From NCBI RefSeq assembly GCF_017355915.2, contig NZ_JAFEUV020000005.1:186001-250000 (forward strand): a stretch of DNA of 64,000 nucleotides. Direction: 5' to 3'. Origin of the DNA: Telluribacter roseus (GTDB lineage Bacteria; Bacteroidota; Bacteroidia; Cytophagales; Spirosomataceae). Position numbers and translations under genes: made by a program. Positions 17,520 through 26,183 of this stretch are shown here, in pieces. The notes beneath the pieces are model-generated. The model saw nothing but the letters and a program-made list of their open reading frames with translations, made no database searches and was not told the origin of the DNA. Within the stretch, counting starts at the first letter, position 1. Each line of letters begins with the position of its first letter.

Positions 17520-20204
17520 TTATCTAAGCTTTATAGACCAAGTCTGAATTTTGGTGCCCGAGCGGCTAAATACAAATAATTTATAAAAGGCTGGCTGGTA
17601 CGTAATACCTACTGGCTGGTCGGATGGAATGGGCTTATCGCCCAGACGGCGCCCCGACAGGTCAAACACGGAGGTAAACCCGCCCGATTGAACAGATATA
17701 AAACGATTATCTACTCCAAAAAAGTGGTACTGAATGGCAGAGCCGCGTTGCAGGTTCTTTACCTCAAATAGTTCTTCCCCTTCTTTGTTAAGAATGGCCA
17801 TCCGGGTATCCGAAGCGCGAATAATCAGCCAGTCCAGCGAGTTTTTGTCGAAGAGTAGCTTAAAACGGGTTGATGACTCGGGACGAAGTAACTGCTTTCG
17901 GGAAGTGATTTTACCCGCCATATCAATATAGATCAGCTCTCCGAGAGCACTTACTCCTACCAGTTCAGGCTGGTTGGTGGCCGGGTTTTGTGACCAGGCA
18001 AACGGACTTTCGGTACGCGTCAGGATATCGGCCGGGAAGCCCTGCTTCACCATGCCGTCTTCTTTAAAAAGGTAGATCTTGCCGTTGCGCTGCGTAACGA
18101 TAAAGTGCTTGTTACCCAGCTGATTCAGGGCTACTACCGGGCTTTGAATATCTTCCAGTTTGATGAACCGATTGATCCGCCTGGGTGAGGTACCTGCCCG
18201 ATCCCACACAAAAAGGTCCGAAGCAGGGGTCTTGAGCACGAAGCGACTACTGCCTTCGGTACCTCCATCCACCCGGTACAGGGCATTTATTGACTGCCCG
18301 TCAAGTAGTGTAGTGGACAAGGGCGTTACGATACCTTTTTCATCTTCATCAATGGCGTATACACGGTGCGGGGTAGCTATGATGCGCTGCTGACGCCCGA
18401 TATTCAGGAAGTCAACCTTATAGGAAGTGGTCGACAGCGGGCCGTCCAGTCGGGTCAGGGGAATTACCTTACCTTCTTTAATGTCATTGATCTTGAACAG
18501 CGTATTCGTCTTGTCCGTAAGCAGGATTTCGGGGCTGCCGTCCTCGGGGTTCTGAAGGGTGGCTAGTTCCTGATCGTATAGTTGGGGCCACTGAATATCC
18601 GTATTCAGAAACGTACGGTTCAGTACCTTGCTGGGGGTACGTTGCTTTTTGGGGACCAGCGCCAGCTTGGGATACGCCTTGGAGCCGTCGAAGCGGCACT
18701 CGTACACCATGCTTTCCATCTTAAGAGAAAGGTCACTGTGCAACCCCGGGGCAGCGCTGGATACACCCGACTCTGCCTTCCTTACATTGACGACCAGTGC
18801 CAGCTGCGCTACCGACGACTGGTCGGTGAGCAGGCTGTCGTAGTCAGGAGACTGCTTCCAGGTGAGCTGGTTTTCGTAATCTACTATGTAGTTGCGGAGC
18901 GCCTGGCTATTGTTGCTGAGTACCAGGTACGGGGCCACGTAGGTAATGTAAGAACGGGCAAATCCGCTGAAAAGGGGACCATACAGGCCCGCCGGTAGTT
19001 CCGGTACAGCCACCGAGAAAAGGTCATACCCCTGAAATTGATCAAGTGATACTCCAGTCTCCGGGGTGGAGAGCCGGGCCAGCCGCGACAGCAGGGGCCG
19101 GATCTTATCGTAGTTGGATAGCTCCACCAGGAGTACCTTTCCGTCACTGATGCTGTTGCTTTCCTCCAGCTGGCAGAGGATCAACTCGGAGCCGGTGTTT
19201 TCGGTTAGTCGGTTACTCTCGCTGCCAATGTAGTAGTTCAGCTTGGCGCGTGCTTCTGACGTGTTGGTCTGGTTCCAGGCCAGGTACTTTTCCTTAAAAG
19301 CTTCCCGGTCTTTACTTGCGATCCGGTACAGGTAGGAGGTCTGCTGCGATATGTGTCCGTGGTGACTGAATGGCATCCCATCCTGCCCCGCAATCCAGGA
19401 CGTCAGGTAGTTGTCTTCGGGATCACACCCCATCGACTCGAAGGCTATTACTTTGCTCTTCTCCGGCTGGATCAGGTGGTAGTCCTGCAGGCCGGGGAAC
19501 AGCTTCGCAAACTCGATCAGATTGACCGGGTAGGCCGACTTGAGCAGCAGATTCTGCCAGGCTCCTTTTTTGACGTACAGGCTAAACCCATAGTCGGCGT
19601 CATTGGCGTACTCAAACTGCGACTGCAGCAGAAACCCCTGCAGCTTGGATGACGACTTACGGATTACATCTTCAATAAGGTCACCGTACCGGCTAATGAT
19701 CAGGTAGTCGTCCTTGACCAGGTAAGAAAACAGGTTGCGTGAACGGGTATCGTTGATATCCGTGATCTCCTGGTTCTGAAACGTATGGTGCAGTACCCTG
19801 ATATCCGAGCGCCGCGGTGAGGCCAGCCACTGCCTTTCCTGGTCGTTGGCAATAGGGATGTACATAATAATACCAGCTCCCGCCCCCGAACGAGGGTGGT
19901 AGGAGTAGGTAATAGTTTTATTGTGAAGAAATACCGCTACCTGGGACGCATCGGGCGTAAACCAGTTAAGTACCCCCAGGTTTTCGCTGGCGGCATCTAT
20001 AATGGGCAGGTTCTTCAGGTTGATCTGAGCGTCGGTGGCTACATATACCGAGTCCTGCAGCTTGTTACTGCTGATAACGGCTAACGTATTGGAAGGAATC
20101 AACGTCCAGGCGGCTTCGGAGCGCCCCCAGCCTCTGAACCCAAGATAGCCGGCCACGGCCAGTACCAGTACAATCAGTAAGGCTAACGTATATTTCCTCC
20201 GCAC
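17520..20204 (-). CDS. Large membrane-anchored protein (DUF3352-like)
   Basis: 894 residues with an N-terminal transmembrane anchor (TLALLIVLVLAVAGYLGF) and a periplasmic body. The part after the anchor (AAWTLIPSNTLAVISSN) resembles DUF3352-type proteins. The last third holds repeated beta strands such as NKHFIVTQRNGKIYLFKEDG, suggesting a beta propeller. The function is unknown. It lies between the GT2 at 20210 (5 bp gap) and the SGNH lipoprotein gene, so it is part of the surface-glycan operon and may act as a scaffold. Confidence 0.5.
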   Translation of the reverse strand: MRRKYTLALLIVLVLAVAGYLGFRGWGRSEAAWTLIPSNTLAVISSNKLQDSVYVATDAQINLKNLPIIDAASENLGVLNWFTPDASQVAVFLHNKTITYSYHPRSGAGAGIIMYIPIANDQERQWLASPRRSDIRVLHHTFQNQEITDINDTRSRNLFSYLVKDDYLIISRYGDLIEDVIRKSSSKLQGFLLQSQFEYANDADYGFSLYVKKGAWQNLLLKSAYPVNLIEFAKLFPGLQDYHLIQPEKSKVIAFESMGCDPEDNYLTSWIAGQDGMPFSHHGHISQQTSYLYRIASKDREAFKEKYLAWNQTNTSEARAKLNYYIGSESNRLTENTGSELILCQLEESNSISDGKVLLVELSNYDKIRPLLSRLARLSTPETGVSLDQFQGYDLFSVAVPELPAGLYGPLFSGFARSYITYVAPYLVLSNNSQALRNYIVDYENQLTWKQSPDYDSLLTDQSSVAQLALVVNVRKAESGVSSAAPGLHSDLSLKMESMVYECRFDGSKAYPKLALVPKKQRTPSKVLNRTFLNTDIQWPQLYDQELATLQNPEDGSPEILLTDKTNTLFKINDIKEGKVIPLTRLDGPLSTTSYKVDFLNIGRQQRIIATPHRVYAIDEDEKGIVTPLSTTLLDGQSINALYRVDGGTEGSSRFVLKTPASDLFVWDRAGTSPRRINRFIKLEDIQSPVVALNQLGNKHFIVTQRNGKIYLFKEDGMVKQGFPADILTRTESPFAWSQNPATNQPELVGVSALGELIYIDMAGKITSRKQLLRPESSTRFKLLFDKNSLDWLIIRASDTRMAILNKEGEELFEVKNLQRGSAIQYHFFGVDNRFISVQSGGFTSVFDLSGRRLGDKPIPSDQPVGITYQPAFYKLFVFSRSGTKIQTWSIKLR

Positions 20205-20209
20205 AGTTA

Positions 20210-20959
20210 TCAGGTAGTTGATCGAATCGCTCTCACTTTATCATTCAGGTCCATACGGAAACGCAGCAACTCGTTAAAGGAGCGGATACACACCTTCCAC
20301 AGGTTCCACTTCACGATGGATACGGTACCAGTTGCGCGGTCTTTGTGCGTAATGGGTATATTGAATACTTCCTGTCCGGCTTTCTTGGCCATAACCGCCA
20401 GGAAGATATTAGGGGCAAATGGCTCCGGATCGGGTAGCTGCGCCATGAGCTTACGCAGGAACGAACCCTTGATCAGACGGAATGGAATATTACTGTCCAA
20501 GATATACGTTCCGTACACCGCTGAAATGGTACCCCGAAGTACTTTGGTGATAAAAAGGCGTACCGACGCATCGTGGCGTACTTCGCGGTAACCCAGGATA
20601 AATTCGGACTGGTTGCGCTTAGCCCAGAGCTTGTCAAAATCGCCCGTCTCAAACTGGTCATCACTATCGGTCTGGAATACATACTCCGAATTGAGCTCAA
20701 GGGATTTGCGGTACCCGTTTACTACGGCATTACCATGGCCTCCGTTTTTCTGGTGTACTACGGTCAGAAGTGGATTGTTTACCTTTATCTTATCCAGCAG
20801 TTCTCCGGTCTTGTCTTTGGAGCCATCGTTGATAACGATAAGGGTAGTTTTATCATTAGGGAATCTATTTCTTAGGAAATCAGTCCAGTTTTCCACCACT
20901 TTTTCGATACAATCCTGTTCGTTGTAGGCGGGCATTACAATGCTCAGTAAATAAGCCAT
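20210..20959 (-). CDS. Glycosyltransferase family 2, DPM1-like
   Basis: 249 residues with a GT2 core: LSIVMPAYNEQD, NDGSKDKTGELL, KNGGHGNAVVNGY and FQTDSDDQFE carrying the DxD. This set is typical of polyprenyl-phosphate sugar synthases and related enzymes. No C-terminal membrane helices are seen, so it is peripheral or soluble. A polyprenyl-phosphate sugar made here could feed the GT39-type transferase at 24352-26094 (inference). First gene of the three-gene run with 17520 and 16453. Confidence 0.82.
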   Translation of the reverse strand: MAYLLSIVMPAYNEQDCIEKVVENWTDFLRNRFPNDKTTLIVINDGSKDKTGELLDKIKVNNPLLTVVHQKNGGHGNAVVNGYRKSLELNSEYVFQTDSDDQFETGDFDKLWAKRNQSEFILGYREVRHDASVRLFITKVLRGTISAVYGTYILDSNIPFRLIKGSFLRKLMAQLPDPEPFAPNIFLAVMAKKAGQEVFNIPITHKDRATGTVSIVKWNLWKVCIRSFNELLRFRMDLNDKVRAIRSTT

Positions 20960-21030
20960 TAATGTGAAGTTTGTTTGAGTTGTTCAAAATTAAGTAAATA
21001 GCGCATAACAGCACCTATTGTATCTATATT

Positions 21031-22155
21031 TTAGTACGCATAACGATCCTTAAGGTTATTTATGGGCTTTTCGATAAAGTGCCATGATAGTGACGCCACT
21101 AAGGTTGTCAGTGCAAAAAACAGTACAAGTTCAAATACCATATTACCATTCAGCGCCGGCAGGTACTGGTATATTTTATTCAACAGGCGGATCGTAGGAT
21201 GATTAGGCGAGCTATGGAAGTGGTTGTACACGAAGTTGTGGTATACGTACAGACCATAGCTGATCTTGCCCAGGTAGTTGCTGACCGGATTTTCCAGAAA
21301 CCACCTCATACCTCCTTCGAAACCCAGTACTGACTTGCCAATCAGGAAAAAACAAAAGATTGAGCCGAAAAAGCGCTCCCATACATCATTGGCTACATTG
21401 TGAATCGTACGCGGGTCATTGATATCCGCGTTGGTCTTGGACCAGGTTACTACCAATACCCAAGAAGCCAAACCCAACCAGATCCAGATTGTTTTGCTAA
21501 ATACCTTTTTAAACGTTTCGACGCGGTAGAGCTGTAGCCAGGCCATAAAGCCTCCCATGGCAAACGAGTCCAGACAGGTAGGCATGGATACGTAGTTAAC
21601 GACCCACTCGTAGCCCTGGTAGTAAAAGTAAGCACGCAGTGCCACGCTGAGTACCGTCATGAAGATCAGGAAGGGCACCAGCCACTTGCGGGGCAGGAAG
21701 AAGATCACGAACGGGAAGAAAATGTAAAACTGCTCTTCCACGGCCAGCGACCAGAAATGATCAATTACCCCCAACCAGCGCTGGTTGACGGCCACATAGA
21801 TATTGGTTGCGTACAGGACACACCACCAGATTGTTTCGCGGACGGGCGGTACGTTGAGTACGTACAGAACAAAGATCGACAGGTAGTATACCGGAAAGAT
21901 CCGGAGGGTACGCCGGATGAAGAACTTCCTAAGGTAACTACCCAGACCTCCTTCCTTACCGGCCGTTTTTTCCTTACTGACCAGCAGGATCCGGGTGATC
22001 AGAAAGCCGCTCAATACAAAGAAGAGGGTAACTCCGAGCGGCCCCAGGGGAATCTTGTTGATGGCAGCCAGCCAGTGATCCACCAATACGAGGGCAACTG
22101 CTACGAATCGGAGTCCGTCTAATTGAATAAGATAACCATTTGAAACTGTACGCAT
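21031..22155 (-). CDS. Acyltransferase 3 family membrane protein (OafA/YrhL-like)
   Basis: About 374 residues with ten or so membrane helices. Family marks: IQLDGLRFVAVALVLVDHW with the catalytic His, FVLSGFLITRI, the basic RRTLRIFPVYYL loop and FWSLAVEEQFYIFFPF. Such enzymes transfer acetyl or other acyl groups to surface glycans or lipids. The ATG at 22155 gives the family N-terminus and leaves 8 bp to the preceding gene; a TTG at 22170 would overlap it. Together with the AlgX-like protein it suggests an O-acylated product. Confidence 0.88.
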   Translation of the reverse strand: MRTVSNGYLIQLDGLRFVAVALVLVDHWLAAINKIPLGPLGVTLFFVLSGFLITRILLVSKEKTAGKEGGLGSYLRKFFIRRTLRIFPVYYLSIFVLYVLNVPPVRETIWWCVLYATNIYVAVNQRWLGVIDHFWSLAVEEQFYIFFPFVIFFLPRKWLVPFLIFMTVLSVALRAYFYYQGYEWVVNYVSMPTCLDSFAMGGFMAWLQLYRVETFKKVFSKTIWIWLGLASWVLVVTWSKTNADINDPRTIHNVANDVWERFFGSIFCFFLIGKSVLGFEGGMRWFLENPVSNYLGKISYGLYVYHNFVYNHFHSSPNHPTIRLLNKIYQYLPALNGNMVFELVLFFALTTLVASLSWHFIEKPINNLKDRYAY

Positions 22156-22163
22156 ATCAGGAC

Positions 22164-23858
22164 TTACCAATTCTTTCGGATAATTTCTTGTTCTACTGCT
22201 TTTGTTGTTATTGAATCTTTGCCAAAATAGATTCCTACCCGTTCCCCCTGCTGTCTAACCAATCCCACTGCGTACCGTCCTGCCTCAATTTCACCAAAGG
22301 GAATATCTACACCAAAGCCGGATGCAAAGTAATGCTGTTTCAAAAATAGCTGCTTCCGGTTGGTATTTCGGGTTCTGTAGGCGGGGTAAAGATAATACCG
22401 GTTTTTGGAGCTGAGAAGAATATATACGCCACTATCCTGTAACAGCTGACTTGTATACTGCTCATTCCTGACCTGAATGGCATCGTTAGTGGGTTGTATG
22501 GTGGTCTGGTTGTACAACTCTACCAAGCCTCGGGTAGTACCGGCAAATTGCTGCCGCGACGCTACCGGAACCATGTGCAGCCACTTCTCATAAAATACCG
22601 GTGTGTCTGCTACCAGATTAGCCACAAATGAGGTGTCCTTATCCGGCCGCAGATTTTTGGTTAAGATTGTATTATTAAACTGCATCGTAACCAATTGCTT
22701 TCTCAGGTTAAAAGCATCTACCAGATGGTAGTGGTAGCTGAATATATTGTACAGTACCGTCAGGAATACGATACCCGATACGTAAGGCGAAAGGAAGCTT
22801 CCCCGAATCGGGATGACTACGTAAAGGTACCCAATGATCAGCAGCAGGAACGAATAGATCTTGTACCGGCTCGTGATCAGTGGACCAACCCCCAGGTCAG
22901 CACGGGAGTATACTACGATGGCAGCAGTACCTAGGATGAACAGTAGCGTACCCAGGCAGATAAGATCTGTTGTACGGGCAGCCTGGTACTCGTAATGCCC
23001 CAGCAGGATCCGGAAGAGGTTGGTGGAGATGATCGAAACAGCCACCAGAAACAGTACCACGCCCATGATGATGCAGATCTGCAGGTGATCCTGGACCGGA
23101 AACGCCTCCGCAAACGAACCCAGGAACGCCATGTACCCTTTCACCATATCCAGCAAACTGGCGTGGTGGGTAGTGTTGGAGTCGGGAGTAGTGTACGTAT
23201 GGAAGTACAGGTAGGCATACACTCCGCTCATGACCAGCCAGATGCCAAACCGGCTGCCCTTCTTAGCCAGGAACAGAATCACGGCTCCGATTGGCAGTAC
23301 CAGTAAACCGTTGCCACTGGTAACGACGGTAACGCCCAGCAGGATGATCGACACGATAAAGTACCCAAACTGAGGAGCTACGCTCAGATAAAGTACCCAA
23401 AGTACCAGCACCACCACCCCGAAGTTCTGGATAGCGGCCATGCCCCAGTACATGTTCTCCCAGGAGGCCAGGGTGAGCCAGATAAACGGAATGGGCAGTA
23501 GAGTATAAAAAGGCTTATTGTTGGCACGCAGGATCAGCCAGCACAGCAGGATTACGCCCAGCAGCATGATGTTTCCGACCAGCATCAGGTGCACGTAGTT
23601 GAGCGCTCCGAAGATCTGGAAGTCGACCAGTGCCACCAGCCGGGTCAGCATGATGCGGTGCTCGTTGTGCTGCTTGGCCAGGGCCGCCCAGCGCTCGCTC
23701 CAGGTAGTAGCCTGTGAATATTTTAGTAGAAATTCCTTGAGGGTATGATCATCCCACTTCGGAATGTTAACGGCGTAAAAGTCGAATACCCAGAAGTAGA
23801 CAAAGATGGGTACCAGAATGGCTAAAAAAACAAATATATGTAGAGCCTTACGAGGCAT
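22164..23858 (-). CDS. Polytopic membrane protein, possible GT-C type
   Basis: 564 residues: about ten hydrophobic helices in the first 400 residues, then a soluble C-terminal domain of 150 residues. The first periplasmic loop has acidic and polar residues in a pattern (IPKWDDHTLKEF, then KQHNEHRIMLTR) similar to the catalytic loop of GT-C glycosyltransferases, but no named family is recognised. It lies 8 bp upstream of the acyltransferase gene and is transcribed with it. Confidence 0.6.
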   Translation of the reverse strand: MPRKALHIFVFLAILVPIFVYFWVFDFYAVNIPKWDDHTLKEFLLKYSQATTWSERWAALAKQHNEHRIMLTRLVALVDFQIFGALNYVHLMLVGNIMLLGVILLCWLILRANNKPFYTLLPIPFIWLTLASWENMYWGMAAIQNFGVVVLVLWVLYLSVAPQFGYFIVSIILLGVTVVTSGNGLLVLPIGAVILFLAKKGSRFGIWLVMSGVYAYLYFHTYTTPDSNTTHHASLLDMVKGYMAFLGSFAEAFPVQDHLQICIIMGVVLFLVAVSIISTNLFRILLGHYEYQAARTTDLICLGTLLFILGTAAIVVYSRADLGVGPLITSRYKIYSFLLLIIGYLYVVIPIRGSFLSPYVSGIVFLTVLYNIFSYHYHLVDAFNLRKQLVTMQFNNTILTKNLRPDKDTSFVANLVADTPVFYEKWLHMVPVASRQQFAGTTRGLVELYNQTTIQPTNDAIQVRNEQYTSQLLQDSGVYILLSSKNRYYLYPAYRTRNTNRKQLFLKQHYFASGFGVDIPFGEIEAGRYAVGLVRQQGERVGIYFGKDSITTKAVEQEIIRKNW

Positions 23859-23860
23859 AC

Positions 23861-24112
23861 GTGGTTTCAGTGATCGTTAGAATAGAGGCAGTATTGAATA
23901 ATAACCTGTCTTATATAGTAGGACTAAAGATGGATCAGAACCAGCTACAGTCCGCTGTACCAGGAGAGGTCTGGATGTATCATGGGGTATACGAGTGGCG
24001 TATTCAGGAGGATACATACAGGTTAGCCCAGAAAAACTACGACTTTATGAAAGAATGCGATGGCAGGTGTGAGCAGTACGTTCAGCTTGATTTCTTTCCG
24101 AGAGTATGGTAG
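23861..24112 (+). CDS. Uncertain small protein
   Basis: An 83-codon frame starting with GTG two bases after the divergent start of the membrane protein gene; an internal ATG at 23930 is an alternative. The product has alternating hydrophobic residues (VIVRIEAVLNNNLSYIVGLK) and an acidic C-terminus. No family is recognised. It may be real or chance. The interval 23859-24351 contains nothing else except the next small frame. Confidence 0.25.
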   Translation: MVSVIVRIEAVLNNNLSYIVGLKMDQNQLQSAVPGEVWMYHGVYEWRIQEDTYRLAQKNYDFMKECDGRCEQYVQLDFFPRVW

Positions 24113-24151
24113 TGTATTCGCTACTGTGGACATCATAGGTAGTTTACTATT

Positions 24152-24364
24152 GTGGTAGTAGGGTGGAATAAGGATTCCATAGTGCTCAACTCCAAAAATG
24201 GGGAAGTTGTTGCCAAAATCTTTCAGCGACTTCCTATTTCGTTGATTGAACTTTTTCAGGAATCATCGCAAAGGAAGCAAGAATTTATTAAAATACCTTA
24301 CGAACCACCGGCCGTCTTACCGACCGGTAATTCGTATAGGTTATATACAGGTCAGTACCGGTAG
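24152..24364 (+). CDS. Uncertain small protein
   Basis: A 70-codon frame with a GTG start, convergent with and overlapping by 13 bases the end of the GT39-like gene. The product (GWNKDSIVLNSKNGEVVAKI then LPISLIELFQ) looks protein-like but has no recognised family. It could be the tail of a decayed gene together with the frame at 23861-24112. Confidence 0.22.
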   Translation: MVVGWNKDSIVLNSKNGEVVAKIFQRLPISLIELFQESSQRKQEFIKIPYEPPAVLPTGNSYRLYTGQYR

Positions 24365-26094
24365 GTTAACCCCTTGAAATCAAAGATCAGGGTACGGCTG
24401 CCATTCTTATGTTTGATGAACACCTTATCCGGCTCGTCCATATCAATCCGCTGGATGATCCGGGCGTCTTTAGGCAGGTACAGATTAATGTACTGCGCAT
24501 CCGTAATACCCTTCGTACGCTCTTCTCCCACGACTCCCGAGTACAGACTGCTGTTCTGGGAAGGTATTAGTACCGTATCTCCTTCGCTGTATAATTTTGT
24601 GATTCGGTCAGCCGTCAGGTGGTAAGGGTTAGGCATACGTGGCTTGCCGAAGTAGGTGTACTTGGGTGATGTATCCCGCACGATGTTCACGTTGGTCCGT
24701 AGCAGGTGGTACCCTTGCAGCAGCAGGAAGCAGACCGTCAGTACCTGTACCACCATACCTTTTCGGAAGGCCTCCCGCAGACCAATGGCATAGATAATAA
24801 TCACAAACGGAATACTCATACCGATGTACCGCTGCGACAGACTGGTAGTATGTCCTGATTTAAGTGCGTCAAAAATAATGTAGGCCATTGGGAGTATGTA
24901 CATCAGCACGGCTAGCATCACCATCTTTAGAGCACTGCTTTCCAGATTGTGGTAGCGATCTTTCAACCAGCGTATAAAGAGTAGCAGGATATAGTACGAA
25001 AACAGGACCAGGAACAGATCCAGCTTGGAGCCGGTGTACAGAAAGAACATAGCCACCGCCGGCACAAGCGCCCCCAGCGCATGGATCAGTCGGGCGTTTT
25101 TGATCCGGTTGGCAATGAAGAGGATCAGACCAAAGAGCAGCAGCGAGACAAAGAAATTCCGGATGCCCATGACCGAGTTGTACAGGCCGTTGGACAGAGA
25201 GTTCATGTCGTAGAAAATATCTACTACCTTGGTCGACACACTCTTGAAGTTGATCGGATCTACGATGCCACGGAGGGGGTTCTGGTCCTGGGGCATGTGA
25301 GCTATCTTGTAGTGCAGCGCGTTTTTATCCTCCAGGAATTTCAGTGAATATTGTCCTCCGCCAGCAGTCAGCCACCAGATCAGTACGCCACCACTTACCA
25401 CACCGGCAATGCTCATCAGTATCCAGTTACGTGCTCCCCGCTCGTACATCAGACAGATCAGCGCGTGCGAAACCAGGATCAGGAAGTTGAGGTAATGGTT
25501 GAGCAGCGACATGGACGCCAGTAGTGTATATACGACCAGGTACAGTACCTTGCGGTTGTTGCGCTGCTCTTTAAGCAGTAGCAAAAAGATGTAGGAAGCA
25601 GCCACTACCAGAAAAAACGAAAGGGTGTAGCTGCGGGCCATGTGGCTTTGGGCTACGTTGAGCGGCTCTACCGCCAGTAACAGGGCCGCAAACAGAGCGA
25701 CTGTGTTGGAACGCAGGAAATGCCTGACCATCATAAACAGGAGCACGATGGTCAAAGTATTGATCAGAGCACTGAGCAGACGAACGTAAAAGTCTGACAG
25801 CCCGAACACCTTGATCCACTGGTGAAGGAGCAGGTTGTAGACAATATGAGTACCGAAGTCGGAACGGGCTACCGCGCCAAAGAAGTCTTCGAGCTTTTTG
25901 GGTTTCCAGAAGTCCTGCGGGGTAAAGTAGGTATTGTTGAGTATTTCGGGCTGATTTGCTCCGCCTACACTGACTCCCTGAGCATTCAATAAAGTGAATT
26001 TTTCGTCGACGTAGGGGGCATAGTCTCCCAGATTATACACGCGCAGCAGCAGACCCAGGGCCACGATAAGGCACAAGGCAAGGTAACGTTTCAT
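24352..26094 (-). CDS. Glycosyltransferase family 39 (PMT/ArnT-like)
   Basis: About 580 residues with eleven or twelve membrane helices. The first periplasmic loop has the catalytic acidic pair in YAPYVDEKFTLLNAQ, followed by a soluble-looking segment FGTHIVYNLLLHQW typical of GT-C enzymes using polyprenyl-phosphate sugars. The family transfers sugars to protein or lipid on the periplasmic face. The acceptor is unknown. The ATG at 26094 is preferred over an adjacent TTG. The GT2 at 20210 could supply its donor. Confidence 0.82.
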   Translation of the reverse strand: MKRYLALCLIVALGLLLRVYNLGDYAPYVDEKFTLLNAQGVSVGGANQPEILNNTYFTPQDFWKPKKLEDFFGAVARSDFGTHIVYNLLLHQWIKVFGLSDFYVRLLSALINTLTIVLLFMMVRHFLRSNTVALFAALLLAVEPLNVAQSHMARSYTLSFFLVVAASYIFLLLLKEQRNNRKVLYLVVYTLLASMSLLNHYLNFLILVSHALICLMYERGARNWILMSIAGVVSGGVLIWWLTAGGGQYSLKFLEDKNALHYKIAHMPQDQNPLRGIVDPINFKSVSTKVVDIFYDMNSLSNGLYNSVMGIRNFFVSLLLFGLILFIANRIKNARLIHALGALVPAVAMFFLYTGSKLDLFLVLFSYYILLLFIRWLKDRYHNLESSALKMVMLAVLMYILPMAYIIFDALKSGHTTSLSQRYIGMSIPFVIIIYAIGLREAFRKGMVVQVLTVCFLLLQGYHLLRTNVNIVRDTSPKYTYFGKPRMPNPYHLTADRITKLYSEGDTVLIPSQNSSLYSGVVGEERTKGITDAQYINLYLPKDARIIQRIDMDEPDKVFIKHKNGSRTLIFDFKGLTYRY

Positions 26095-26183
26095 CAAGTC
26101 AGGTTTCTTTATATAATAAAAACACTTGTGGGGGTAAAGGTAGCAGGCAATCGCTAAACTTCACTTTATTTCGCCCACCAATG

